From: Membranipora membranacea
Lineage: Eukaryota; Bryozoa; Gymnolaemata; Cheilostomatida; Membraniporidae
DNA length: 64,000 nt
Assembly (NCBI GenBank): GCA_914767715.1
Contig: OU612068.1
Span: 7,938,001-8,002,000 of the forward strand
Reading direction: 5' to 3'
The notes under the pieces: generated by a model
What the model saw: the letters and a program-made list of their open reading frames with translations, nothing else
What the model was told of the DNA's origin: nothing
Databases searched by the model: none
Program-made: the position numbers and the translations under genes
Part shown: positions 27,601 through 39,345 of the stretch, one piece after another
How the letters are laid out: each line of letters opens with the position of its first letter
Numbering within the stretch: position 1 is the stretch's first letter

Positions 27601-29936
27601 ACAATTACTCAGAAACAGCTGCCTGTAATATTTGGCAGGCAGTTGGTGGCACTCTAACCCCACGGCGCTGTATTTATTACCATCAATTATGGGGGAACTT
27701 TGGAGGACTACATCAATCAAGGTTACTCCTTGCATCACTGTATGCTATATATAGAGAAAAGTATGTCTCCGCATATAATCTCACCAAAAATCAACATGAA
27801 CACAGCAAAAAATGTAACCAGGCAAGATATATAAGTTGACGAGTAGAATAATTGTGGACTAGGAAATCAAACGCACCTATATGATTGGTAGCCATAGTCA
27901 GCTCTATCTTATCATGAGTGGGTTTCGGTGTAAGATCTTCAGATGATAGTTTTATGGCAGCATTGTTTATGAGCACGTGAAGTTTTCTCTTCTTCATAGT
28001 AAAACTTGTGACGAAATTTCTCACTGACACCAGAGATGATACGTCCAACTGTAAACAGGATAGATAAAAAAAGCAAATCATGAGTGGAAGAGAATATTTA
28101 ACAATATCATGCTGAATGGGCTTTTACCCAAAATGCAGCAACTATGTCCTTTGTTGCCGCATTGTGGGTATTAGCCTGACTTGTGAAACACACTTCATAC
28201 TATCAGTCTGCTTAGGAACACCACAGTTTAGATCCTAGATAATGCTAACTAACTTACTACTTGTCTATGAGCTAATTACCCATCTCTCAATACTGATAAG
28301 AAATCCACTGGTTGTCTATAAGAATTCCGTGACATTGACCAAAAGTTTTGTGTCAAGTCAAATTGACGTTGACTGCTTCATTGTCCATGGACAAGCTATA
28401 TGAATAGAGGCGCCAGGGACATGTACAATGTACATACAAGATACAACGCTTTGATGCACACAGTAACATTTTGCTTTATTTGACATTAGATACAATGTTT
28501 ACTTGGAAGCTGGCTAGTTGCTACCAGCATCAGTGGAACATGCTCACATTCCATCGCTGGTTATCATCATGTGATAGAAGATGTGCCTGGACCTGGCTGG
28601 TGCATTATGATTATAAGTTTGTGCGACAAAATGTAAATCGTTCGCACCTTGTATAAATATTGAGTCTGAGAACAGCTCAGGAACTGTTAGTCCTGATGTT
28701 GTCAGGAGAGGAAGTCATACTAAGGTCACACTGAGCACAGAGATGACTGACTAAGTCACTGATAACCTTTTTGCACTGACTCACAGAGAAAAGCCTGATA
28801 TTATTCCTCTTTGAGCAGGTGTGGCAGATGGTTTGTGTTGACTATATTATTATTGTGGTTGCTCTCCAACATCACCCTCCAAGCTACGCACATGAACAAT
28901 CTACTATTCACCATATTCACGTAGGCCTACTATACAATGTATAGGCTATGACTCGATAAATTATAGTCTAGGTCCCAGGACTACTGTATATATAGATTAT
29001 TTATTCACCTACGATATGCACATACTATACCATATACACTTACTGTATACATTGTCTATCTCATATACACTTACTATATACACTTACTGTATATTAACAC
29101 AGACCAACCTGCATGAACGTGGCTAAGGCACTTGGATTGTCTCGCTTGATTTTCTGTACAGCCAGCTGTCCCTTATCCTGATCTCTACACGCCAGGACGA
29201 CATCATATCCCCCTTCTGCTGCGAGATATCGAGCTGTCTCAAACCCTACACCCCTGTCAGCACCTGTCACTATCACCACCCTACCTGTCATCTATAAATA
29301 GAATTGGACAGTATTGCTGTGATTATTGTGTCAAGTTAAAGGCTAGTGCAGCCATATTCAGCCTATGGGAGCAGATGAAAAATGTTATCCGTACGTGAAG
29401 GGCGTTCAAACATTATACACTCCTAGTTGATCAGGATTCAACGCAATATGGAAAGGGTAAAAGGGAAAATATATATTAACCAATGAACTGAGAAGGACTT
29501 CGCTGTATTAACAGAGGGTAAGGAAATATATACTGTATCTAAGCAGCAAACAAATACACAGAAGAGTCTTTAAAGTCTATAAAGTGTCATTGATTGAATA
29601 ATAGGGTGTCATAGAACCAGAGGCAAAACCAGCAGTGACCATCAGCTAAACAACCATGCAGTGCTCATATCATGAAACAATAGATCATAACTATCTGGAT
29701 ACTCAACCTCCAACCTGTGATCATCATAACACTGCACTGCTAGAATGTGTCAAAATTTACTGAGTTGATGTACGAAGAAACTCCATAAGAAAATGACCTA
29801 GCGTTTATCAAATAACTACGAGTAATTATTACTTTACCTCTTCTTGGCTACCGAAATCAAAGTCCCAGTCATGCAGCAGACTCACTGTCTCAGTACGAAA
29901 CGGATTTGGGCGCTTCGATTTATGAAAAGATGGCAT
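24615..29936 (-). CDS. Short-chain dehydrogenase/reductase, retinol dehydrogenase-like
   Basis: Seven exons in transcript order: 29936-29838, 29291-29109, 28048-27877, 27301-27185, 26059-25898, 25489-25328, 24775-24615. Sum 1,056 bases, 351 residues. Seen: the cofactor-binding motif TGADRGVG (42-49), NNAA (122-125), the active-site Tyr and Lys in YKNSK (214-218), then NPG (243-245). Family knowledge: this is the classical SDR layout with the C-terminal style of RDH/WWOX-like enzymes, which use NAD(P)(H) on retinoid, steroid or lipid carbonyls. The substrate cannot be told. Odd: the strand that normally reads NVSSxAH reads NVTCSAH, so the usual catalytic Ser is Cys181. The 33-residue N-terminal extension has no signal peptide or membrane anchor. 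Start is the first ATG of the first exon. Identification as an SDR is firm; the subfamily is inferred. Confidence 0.9.
25171..25203. repeat. Perfect palindrome in dehydrogenase intron 6
   Basis: Two 16-base arms beginning CATCAGGGAGTTTGGG are perfect complements around a single T. Weak complementarity (TCATG) continues outside. It is intronic and could be a small foldback element. Confidence 0.6.
27118..27134 (+). repeat. Poly-C run
   Basis: Seventeen consecutive C in intron 4 of the dehydrogenase gene. The exact length may be a sequencing uncertainty. Confidence 0.8.
29033..29094. repeat. Imperfect tandem repeat, unit like ATACACTTACTRTAT
   Basis: Three diverged copies of the unit lie just 3' (on the - strand) of dehydrogenase exon 2, in intron 2. 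Low complexity with no evident function. Confidence 0.45.
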
Positions 29937-32398
29937 TTTGAACTAAATTCACCACAAAATACAACCTGGTAAACAGCTGTGGAGCTGAGCAGTGTCACCC
30001 TGTGACTCATGATTGTGTTGAGCTGGCAATCAGTGCTCCTCAGTAGGTACAAAGATCACCAACAACCTCTGAATTCAATAGCTATAGATAAGAACGGCTG
30101 ATAACCAGGGTCGATACTAGTCCGATCAATGTATTCAGTGTGTGAAGAGATAAGCTGGAATGAAGCCTTTACAAATTTACCAAAAGTCATCTGTATGCAA
30201 CACTCACCGGTGCTATCTCGATTGGATCCAAGAGAGACTGCATAATGATAAGCAAAAATAGTTCTATCACTTTGCTTGCAAGTTGTCAAAATAACTTCAC
30301 CACTCGAGCACCAAAACATAAATGACCACCAGAACTGAGGAATATTCGTTATGAATGTGAGGTAAGGTAAGGGTTGTACCAGCATAATATGAATAATCAT
30401 AATGGATATAGTGACACATCACTAAGTCATGCTAAGTATTTAGGTATGAAACACAAACCAACTCATGCATTATACCTCTATCAATCATCTTGATGGAAGA
30501 AACAACTACAGATCCATATATATTGGGACATAATAATGTTTGTGTAACCCATAAACGTATAAATACTCGTTTATATGTTCATGGTGTAAGCCTGTGGTGC
30601 ACACCTGTACAGGAAACTTAGAGAGAACAATAAATAATATTTATAAAAAATATTCATAAAAACAAGGGATATATATATAAATATATAGGTGTTTTATGTC
30701 ATAATGTCCAGCATGTCAAACTTTTAAAATAAATACTATTTTTTATAAGTTTTCTCATTTTTTTCCAGGAAGTAGGCTAGATCCTAAGTGATCCTTAGCA
30801 ATGTTAATGCTGAAGTTTGCTTGCTTGTAACACTGGCAGAGTTGATCAACAAATCCACTGTTTGGCTGCAACAGCTGTTTACTAGAGCCTTTTAGGATAG
30901 TCCTATTTGGTTGCCCTTTCACAACTCTTAAGACCAAATCATCTCTACCCTGCATACAAAAACTACCAAACAATTTACTGCTCTGGTTTTTACTGATCAT
31001 GCCAGGATTCAATGGTGGTCATATCCTCATATTGTGACATTCAAGACTAAAATGATTAAACACACAAATTGGGCATTATGCAGTTACCCTTGGTTCGAAG
31101 AAGATGAAACCAGATATTTTTCAAATCATAGCCTCTAAAAATAGGAGAGACTCATCCAAACACTAAAGATACACGCTCAACATAGAGAATAACAAATTTC
31201 AATGAAGAGTATTATGTACATTGGTCAGATGAATCTCAGAGACTTTGGGAAGGCAAGACAGGAAGACAATGTTCCAACAAATATCAGCATCCTGCTCTAT
31301 AAAGTGACCAAGATCAACAAGTTCATTCATGATGATATTCAGTTACCACCTTCTTATGAGTCAAATCAGTACATGCAATCTTGTTTCCACGCTACTTGCA
31401 GAATCTACGAAGAAGTTCATAATAAAATGGGGGTAGCCTTAGTTCTTGGTGAAACATGTGGACATTCGCAAAGCGCTCCATCAAGGACCAAGAACCATAC
31501 TTGTGCCTGTCATAATCTAGAGCTTCGACTTGCCCAGTGGCAGTTGAGTGATTCCATAGGTTTGTAAGCCCTGGTATCGACCATCTCAAGGCATTGCCTG
31601 GCCCTTATACTGCAGATGCAAATAGAAATTATAAAAATAAGATGGAAACAGATGAATACTCCATGATGAGGTGTTTAAGATTAACCTCACAGGTTCAACC
31701 TTTACAGCTGTAACAAGGAATCCTCTGTATGTCTGTTATTGCAATGAACTAAGCATTCATTGGTTAATTTAGGGCAGAGCTGAATTATGCCAAGGAGTAA
31801 AAGACTCCTTGACTAGGCTAGGCCCATTCATAATAGCTACTAGCAACTCTCTGCTACAAGAACTACTTCACTCTTTCAGTCAGTAGAGTAGAGCTGGATG
31901 CAGTGGATGCAGTGGACTCAAGAAGCAAATCTGGCTGGCTCTGACACAATGTCAGTCAAGTTATTCAAATGAATCAAGGAGTGATATTTGTCTTCATTAT
32001 CTAGCAAAAATGAGCAATCAAGGAAAGGATGAATGAAATCATCATTGGATTGATATTCATTGCCATTGTTGGCCCTGGGGAGAATTTTTTTTCTTACATC
32101 CCACCTCGGGTTATACAGTGGCAGTCTCAGTAAGAAAACAGCTCAATCAAAGGTTCAACAAACAATTGTGACACATAATCTCCTGATTATAATACCTGTG
32201 TACATGAAGTTGGTATCCTTATTGATGTCTGACTGTTTTTACTGTTAGTTTAGTCTAAATCTCTGCAGGACTGATCACCTGCCACTCACTTTTCTTTTCT
32301 GACACTCCTGACATTTATAGCCTTAAAATTTCTAAGCATCAAAAATACAAATTCCAATTTACTTTGTTTGAGACTAAGTGATCATGTGACTAGTCAAA
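29937..32398. other. Intergenic region between dehydrogenase and CCS
   Basis: These two genes diverge, so both promoters should lie here. Apart from the exon-like frame at 30755-30949 (separate entry), the open frames at 30056-30400 (-) and 31202-31567 (+) show no motif or convincing splice context. 30640-30690 is strongly AT-rich. Confidence 0.5.
30755..30949 (-). pseudogene. Orphan exon-like frame, weakly dual-specificity-phosphatase-like
   Basis: On the - strand a good acceptor (pyrimidine-rich tract then TATGCAG) is followed by 64 sense codons and a stop. The end includes LQPNSGFVDQLCQCYKQ, which resembles the stretch after the catalytic loop in atypical dual-specificity phosphatases, usually a PNxGFxxQL pattern. 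I could not find the expected upstream exon with an HCxxGxSRS loop anywhere between here and CCS. It may be a terminal exon of an unresolved gene, a pseudogene fragment, or chance. No function is claimed. Confidence 0.25.
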
Positions 32399-33184
32399 AT
32401 GGCAGATGATAGCAAAGATTTGAGAAATTTCCTGAGTCATGCCAAAGTTCAATTAACTGTAGATCTGACAAGTAACAAGTGTGAGCAGACCATCAGGAAT
32501 GAGTTAAAAGGTAATCCTGACATCAGAGATGTGACTGTCAATCTTGAGAAACAGATTGTTGTTCTTGATACATCATTAGCAACCAGTGAGGTTGTCAGAT
32601 TAATTGAGAATACAGGAAAGAAAGCCCTGGTTACAGGAATAGGCCCTTCAGGTGGAAAGATAAGCAATTTAGGTAGTGCTGTTGCTATCCTACACGAAGG
32701 CAATCCTTCATCTGGAATCAGAGGTGTAACGCGGATAGTCCAGACTTCAGACAGCACATGTATCTTTGATGGAACAGTTGATGGGCTAAAGCCCAACTCA
32801 CAGCATACCTTGGCTGTACATGACTATGGGGACATCAGTCAAGGCTGCGACTCTTGTGGGGATGTTATGTTCAGAGCGCTTACCGAGGGAGGCATGTCTC
32901 CAAATAACAAGCCATATGGTGATCTGGGTTTGATAGTATCCAACAATGAGGGAAGATCAGACTTTAGGCTGCAGAGTAGACGAGTAAAGGTGTGGGATAT
33001 CATTGGACGTTCTATGGTTGTATCATCGCCAATAGACGACAATAGTTCACCATGGAAAAGACTTGCTTGTGGCATCATTGCACGATCGGCAGGGATATTT
33101 GAAAACTTTAAGAAGATTTGTGCATGTGATGGCACTACTATCTGGGAGGAAAGAGCAGCACAAGATACACGATTTCCAAAATGA
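32399..33184 (+). CDS. CCS: Copper chaperone for superoxide dismutase (CCS), single exon
   Basis: 261 residues in one uninterrupted exon, while the other main genes in the window have many introns. Known role: CCS delivers copper to Cu,Zn superoxide dismutase 1 and helps form its disulfide. Seen: an Atx1-like domain I (about 12-82), an SOD-like domain II (about 85-220) with HDYGD, VKVWDIIGRS and the dimer strand CGIIARSAG, and a domain III with the copper-transfer CxC motif, Cys241-Ala-Cys243, in KKICACDGTTIWEER. Odd: the domain I copper motif MTCxxC reads LTSNKC (23-28), so its first Cys is Ser25. In domain II two positions that are zinc-ligand His in human CCS, as I recall it, are not His here. 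The delivery domain is therefore intact while the capture domain is altered. A poly(A) signal follows at 33274. Confidence 0.93.
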   Translation: MADDSKDLRNFLSHAKVQLTVDLTSNKCEQTIRNELKGNPDIRDVTVNLEKQIVVLDTSLATSEVVRLIENTGKKALVTGIGPSGGKISNLGSAVAILHEGNPSSGIRGVTRIVQTSDSTCIFDGTVDGLKPNSQHTLAVHDYGDISQGCDSCGDVMFRALTEGGMSPNNKPYGDLGLIVSNNEGRSDFRLQSRRVKVWDIIGRSMVVSSPIDDNSSPWKRLACGIIARSAGIFENFKKICACDGTTIWEERAAQDTRFPK

Positions 33185-33240
33185 TAAATCGGTGAAGTTC
33201 ATAAAACTGTTTAGTTCATTGTAGATTGGGTCCTCTCTGA

Positions 33241-33246
33241 TTTATT
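33241..33246 (-). terminator. Poly(A) signal, WDR88, inside the CCS 3' UTR
   Basis: TTTATT on the + strand, about 80 bases beyond the WDR88 stop. A second copy at 33319-33324 lies only a few bases after the stop and is less likely to be used. Confidence 0.4.
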
Positions 33247-33273
33247 TTTGTACAAGAATACAGTAACCCAAAA

Positions 33274-33279
33274 AATAAA
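33274..33279 (+). terminator. Poly(A) signal, CCS
   Basis: AATAAA 90 bases after the CCS stop. With a usual cleavage offset the CCS transcript would end close to the WDR88 stop codon at 33326. Confidence 0.55.
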
Positions 33280-33325
33280 GTGCCGTGAAAATAAAAATGA
33301 GATGAACGGTATTGTTATTTTATTG

Positions 33326-36300
33326 CTAGCTCTTTTTATCACTTCCATCATCTTGATCCTCTACCACCACGATGCTATTTTCATCATACACATTGCCATC
33401 ATCCATCGGATCATTTTCAATGTCTTCATTATAAGCCTCAGTGTTGAGAATGTTATCTACGACAGACCAGATGGTTGGTCTTGCCTCCATTCGACAGAAA
33501 ACACAAAGAGTCTGACCTGGTGTTCCATCATCATCCAGCATAGCTACTGAGAAGGGTTTCTTACAGTTTGTACACTAGAAAATAGAGATGAGGTTCACAA
33601 GTTCTTGCTTTGTAGATAAGACCACTGGGCAATAAAAAATTCATTAAAATCTTAGGATGGAACTGACATAGGAATATTCAGGTTCAATTACTACACAAAC
33701 ACTATGCCAGACCGTTTCGATACAATTTTCCAGCATTCGGGATCGGTACCATAATCTTCTGATAAATTGCCAGCGATAGTGCTGACTGCATGCAAGTTGT
33801 ATCTAACTTCATTAAAACCACCAAAATGTTCCCTACCAGAGATCAGTTAGTATTGATCTTTTCACGACTGAAATAAAAATAGTAGCTATTCAGTGCTAAT
33901 TTCAAAATTGTACCATGATTGACAAGGTTTGATGTAAAAGTAAGCGACTTACAGTTGAAACTCTGAGCCCGACTGTCTTCTTTGTATCATTAACTACAGG
34001 TATTTTATCACTCTCTGTGATGTTCCATAGTCTCAGTGTGTTATCTCGAGATGCTGATAATATCCAGTTACCACATTTACTAAATGAGACATCTGTCACC
34101 CAGTCTGTGTGTCCCTGTTATATTACAAGAACGGCATCATAATATGCATATGATCATTCGAAAGATATGATACTTACAGGTTCAGTTGCCCTTTGACCCT
34201 TCAACCATGATCGATGGGCATCTTCGACTATATGAGACAATTGTTGCACCACCCTGCTGGAGTGACCTGGTGGATTGTCATGGAAGCATGGAGGGTGGCA
34301 TGGAAGTAGTAATACTTTATCCATTAAGTATAAGAAGTTGTCTTCTTAACCAACAAGTGTGCATAACTCACAGACTTCAGATTATGATTTATATCTAGAA
34401 AATATTACCTGTAGTTTTAGTTTGACTGTCTGCTCAGATGTATCCCATACAATGATATTTTTATCGTATGATCCCGAAACAAGAAAGCTACCTGAAAAAT
34501 CAATATAAAAAGTAACAAATAGTTAAAATTAAAACGAAAACTCTTCTTGTCTATGAAAAATAATCATCATAAAAAGTAACTACTACATTCAAATCAAGAA
34601 AAACTCTTCTAGTCTTGATAATCTCCAGTCTGGTCGGAGGCTCAAAGAGGTGTTTAGGCCTCATATAATGGTTACGATCTTATCCCAGGAAAAATTACAC
34701 CTCTGTCCCACACCCTCTCCATTACGGTTAAACTTGGGTTACAACTTACCATCAGAACTAAAATCTACAGAGCTGATGCAGCCCTCGTGTAATTTATCCA
34801 GTGCTTTTGGCCCGTGAGATCTGTACATTCCAGTAGTTATGTCCCACAGATAAATCAGCTTATCCCAGCCACATGTCGCCAAGAGTTGTCCATTCTCTGT
34901 CGCAGCCATATCTGCTATTACACTCTCGTGACCAGCTAATGTTATTGTGTTTACTCCAGATTTCATATCCCAGAATTTACATGTTTTGTCCATCGAGGTG
35001 CTGACAACTCTCACATCTTTTACATCGAAGCAGCATTTAGTGATCGTACTTTGATGGAGGTCTGGAACAAAAAATACAGCAATGGATATTACGATAATTT
35101 TGAACTTGGAAGGATGCAGATGTGTTCGGATTACTCCATGATTATACCTAATGACCTCAAACTCATGTTAAGCTTCACTTATGAAATACTTGCCCTTATA
35201 CTGGATTAGGCTATCGTACGTTACGGCAAGTATGGTTTCATAATTGTAAGACATGTCTCTCCTATGTTTTCCTTACCTACAATCTCTTTTATCATTTTGC
35301 CACTCGAGGCATCCCATAGTTTTATTGATCGGTCCAAATCTGAACACGACACTACAAGTTTGCTGTCATGTGAGAAATTACAGTCTGTCACTATTCCTCT
35401 GTGCTCGCCAGTCCACTAAAACATAGTAAACGATTATTGGATCATCATTATTTGATACAAATTGAGAGATACACCTCCCCTTTAGCTTAGACTGAAACAA
35501 AATTTAAATTTAAGGTTTTCCCATGGAAGCTGTAGATAGCCTCAGCAGTATTTTGATATCAATTACTTCATCACATTATCTAAAATCAATGCTTGCACTT
35601 AGATAACCGAAATCATTTTCATTTTTTGCCTGACATAGATCAAATAAACATTTAAATTAAGAAATCTCACCAGAAACATGCCAGTTTCAGCATCAGTCAT
35701 TCTGACCTTCTTATCCCAGCCACAGCTGATAAGTCTGTAAAGTAAATGGAATACATTTATTTGGAAAAAAAATTCAACAAAATGGTGGGTGTGGTACTAT
35801 GATAAACTGCTTGGCAGTAGGGACAATATTAGGAAGCATGAGCCAGATATTGTGCAGTATGCTTTTCCAATGTGGTGAGATACAACAAAAACATTTCCTT
35901 ACTTCACCTTTGTTTTATTTTTTCCAATATTGATATCTCCATTGTTGCTATAAAGGTCTGAACCACTGAGCGATCGCCCTCATAGCGACACCACACTCGA
36001 GCTCATCTCTATTTCACACAATATATAGGCACAATGATGATTTAATCTAACCATTCGAAAGTCAAAATGAGAATTGGTAATTTCCAAGATGCTGTCTAAA
36101 CTGTTCAATGTGTGAAATGTGCCAAATTGTTATATATACCTGTTGCCGTCATAGCTGATATCACATTTACTAATGTTAGCACCAGGGGCGTGTAAATCTT
36201 CATACTGTACAAGTTCTTTACCATCTGCAGTTCTCCAGATTCTAACTGTACCGTCACTGGAAGATGTTAGGATTTTTGTGTCGTCAGCAAAGAACTTAGC

Positions 36301-37076
36301 AGAGTTTATACAGTCATCATGGCCTCGAATAACTTTAATCTTAATCTACAAAAATTAATGGAGTGATATAAAGTTCTCTCTGCATACTGATCCTACATAT
36401 CCTATTCCTGGAAAAACAAGCTAAATGAAATCCACTCCCCTTCTTCATGTAATATAAATTGTATGTAGTGAAATGATCAATTTACTGTTTCACACTCTGA
36501 GAGACAGTTCAGGAATCAGAATAAAAGCTTAGATTACTGATACTGTGATAGGATATAGGGGTGATAATGAAATGCCACTTCCAGATACCTCCAGATAGAT
36601 TTGGCATCCTAGTGATGATGTAGTAACTGAGAAAGGATTTGGAAAGCCTCAGTATGTAAATTAGTCAATTTTCATCGCAAACAACACAGAGCTTAGTCAA
36701 GCAATTAGGAAATCATGAAGGAATTGTTTTTCATTTATGAAGTAATCTTCTGGTGACTTCTGCTCTCCTACGCATATCTAAATCTGGGAAAATTGGATAA
36801 TTTCTCTTGTCACTTGTTTGGAAATGTCATAACCATACTATACCATACATGTCATACCTCTGCATACTACCTTTTTATATCGTATCGTATAATATAATGT
36901 ATGATTTGCACACTCAGCTTAACTCGCAGTGCAACAAAATAAATTACCAGTTTCAGTCCATCACCCTCAGAGTTAATCGCGATCTCTTCATATTGTGGAG
37001 GCACATACACCTCATCGTACACGATCTCATCAGCAAACATAGCCGGAGCCGGCGTCGCTCTCGTTAACGCTGACAT
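33326..37076 (-). CDS. WDR88: WD repeat protein WDR88
   Basis: Eight exons in transcript order: 37076-36948, 36345-36140, 35734-35671, 35415-35277, 35061-34750, 34491-34409, 34114-33953, 33574-33326. Sum 1,344 bases, 447 residues. Seen: a short acidic N-terminus, then seven WD40 repeats (about 46-345) with clear GH..WD pairs such as GHDDCIN..IW and GHTDWVTDVSF..LRLWN, which should close one beta-propeller. The C-terminal exon begins with two CxxC pairs (CTNC 366-369, CVFC 389-392) that would bind zinc, then an acidic tail. The order of repeats, the KKTVGL linker and the CxxCxxPFS...CVFCR tail match human WDR88 as I recall it, whose function is unknown. Start: the ATG at 37076 is the first in frame; a GTG lies just upstream. 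The gene faces CCS tail-to-tail 141 bases away. Confidence 0.9.
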
Positions 37077-37727
37077 TGTGACTACGTACACTTTTACTAA
37101 TTGCCAAACTCACTCTTCGAGCAACTGCCCAGTACAGCAATAATCAAACTCAAACCAGCAAGAGGCGGCATCAAACTAGTTAATCAATTTTGCTCATTTC
37201 ATATTCATCGTATATTGTGAGTGGAACAATTTGCCATTGGTTGTGTTCAATAAAATCACTGCTAACTATTCTTCTGTTTCCAAGTGACGGTAATTATATT
37301 TCTTTGCCTTTATTATTTTAAGTAGCTTGTTTTTAAATGTGATCGAAAGCTATCACAATACAGGCTTTAGAAATCGACAGGGTTGCACCGTAGGTTAAGT
37401 AGTATTGTTGTTAATTTGTTGTTTAGTTTGATCGTCAACCTGCTACATGAAAGTTGTCATTTTGTTGTGGCTGCCAGAAAAGAACACCTTTTCTACACAA
37501 AATAGCAGAATAAGTTTAAATGTGGCAGGTATGTTTTCAACCCTACCTGCATAAAAATGTTTAGTAAAAGATATTTGAAGAAGGATTAGGAGAGGAATTA
37601 TGTCTTCAGATGGTTCAATGGATCTAAAGGAAGCATAAAGCTAACTCTCTCGGCACAATGATTAAGCTTATGTAGATGAGATAAGTGAGAACAGATAGAC
37701 GGATGACATGCAGCTTCCATCACCAAT
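37077..37727. other. Intergenic region upstream of WDR88
   Basis: Likely holds the WDR88 promoter (reading left) and the 3' end of the small gene to its right. I see no convincing coding frame and no clear core promoter motif. Confidence 0.5.
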
Positions 37728-38223
37728 TCATATCAAACACCACGAGAAAAGTAAAATTGTGCCTCCCAGTAGCAGAACGTGCGGAACAATCGAGTGTACC
37801 ACATTGTAGGCGGTGAGGTTTGTGCCAGGGTTGATGACATAGTGTGTGTGCAATTTGATTTTCTCATCTTTGCGGGCAGCAAAACTGTGAGTTTGGAACA
37901 AGACGCACACACTTCAACCGCAATTTACCTTGCTTAGCGCCTGCTCTACCACAAAACTTTAGAATTGTAGAAATCAGTGGACTGATTTTCATTTCAAAGT
38001 TCTCACATCAAATCTTGTATGAAGTGACAATTAAAATCATTATGGTATTTTAAATTGAGACAGCCATAGTTACCTTCGAGAGGCGATCCCTGTCTACTTC
38101 TTCCAAGGAACTGTCAAATCTCTCATCAAAGTCTCTAACCAGACTGGGACTGCTGAAAACAAGATCTTGAGGACAAAACTCAAGATCCACAGTGCTTGAT
38201 GTGTGACCACTCGCTGTAGACAT
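37728..38223 (-). CDS. Putative small tail-anchored protein (tentative model)
   Basis: Model in transcript order: 38223-38074, 37956-37929, 37867-37728; 318 bases, 105 residues. The first exon (MSTASGHTSSTVDLEF...) is an acidic 50-residue N-terminus with a good donor, GGTAACT after AAG. The last exon ends in a hydrophobic stretch, SIVPHVLLLGGTILLFSWCL, four residues of which reach the stop, as in tail-anchored membrane proteins. The 28-base middle exon and both its junctions are my least secure choices: they keep the frame, but other acceptors are possible. I do not recognise the family. If real, the protein would face the cytosol with its C-terminus in an intracellular membrane. Confidence 0.35.
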
Positions 38224-39345
38224 TGTAATTCTGAAACAAACAACAAAATTATCTCAGCAATTAAGTCCCATCCAAATTTCGTCTATTGGTATTAAAATTG
38301 AATGGACTGTAGCAAGTACCAGTGTAAAGTTATAGTGCATTAGTGCTAAGTTACAATGAACAACAGGAGAGTTGAAATATTTTGGGTAGTCTTGACTTGA
38401 TGTCAGTTTACGCCAATGTTCACCAGTTAGGTTATGGGTTTATATAAAGTGATGAGATTGAGTAAAGGTTAGCTAGTCATAAACTTTCAGGCCTGTGCAG
38501 GGTGGGGAACTCTTCCTCCTGCAAATACTATATTCTTCTAGGGCATGTAGCATCTAATCACTACATTCACTTACACTGGAAAGTGTCCGATCTAATGCAC
38601 TGTTTGTATCTCGCTTGCAGATTGTGTTGAAGGAAGGTGACTGCACCTCTTCAACGACAACAGAGTTAAACCTAACTACAGTCGAGTCTTATATAACAAA
38701 AACCATCATGCCAAACCATCATTGATGTTTGGGGATTCAGCCAGGACAAGTCAGAAATCACATATGAATAGGCTGTCTGGTTGAGGAGGATGGAATGTGG
38801 ATAATTCATAGCTGAACCCTCTGCAACTGCTAGTACTTCCAATCAATTAATCAACATCACACAAAAGTTACAATACTAACTAGCCCAAACAGCTAGAGGT
38901 CTGATCCCATCCAACATTATCAGTCTCACAACTTCACTTGAATTCATTCAATACATCTTTATGTTCATAAACACTGTCCTAATGTAGATAGTGTTAATTG
39001 CCAGATAGAAGCTATGGGTTACGTTGCTACAAGGAGTTGCAAGGAGATTAGTTTCTATATTTTTTCATCTTTATGAATAGGATGAGCAAAGTTGATATGT
39101 TGCTATCCGCAAAAGGTTCTAATGCTGCAAAGTTAGTCATTTTAGGGGAAGGCAACTTCATATTTGTAAATTTATACTGGAGTTAGGGACTACTATAATT
39201 GTTAATTATTACAAGTTCTCGATGATGTTTCCATATAAGTATGTTATATGGACCATTTTGGATATGTCCCAAACACCATGCCTGGTGAGCTGCCTCCAAT
39301 CCAATAATTAAACTGGAGAAGGGTCATCCACTTGATTGGTCTAAG

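Noticed and set aside
31202-31567. 121-residue + strand frame with Cys/His residues
   Set aside because: No recognised motif, no splice context, and comparable open frames exist on the opposite strand. Composition alone does not support a gene.
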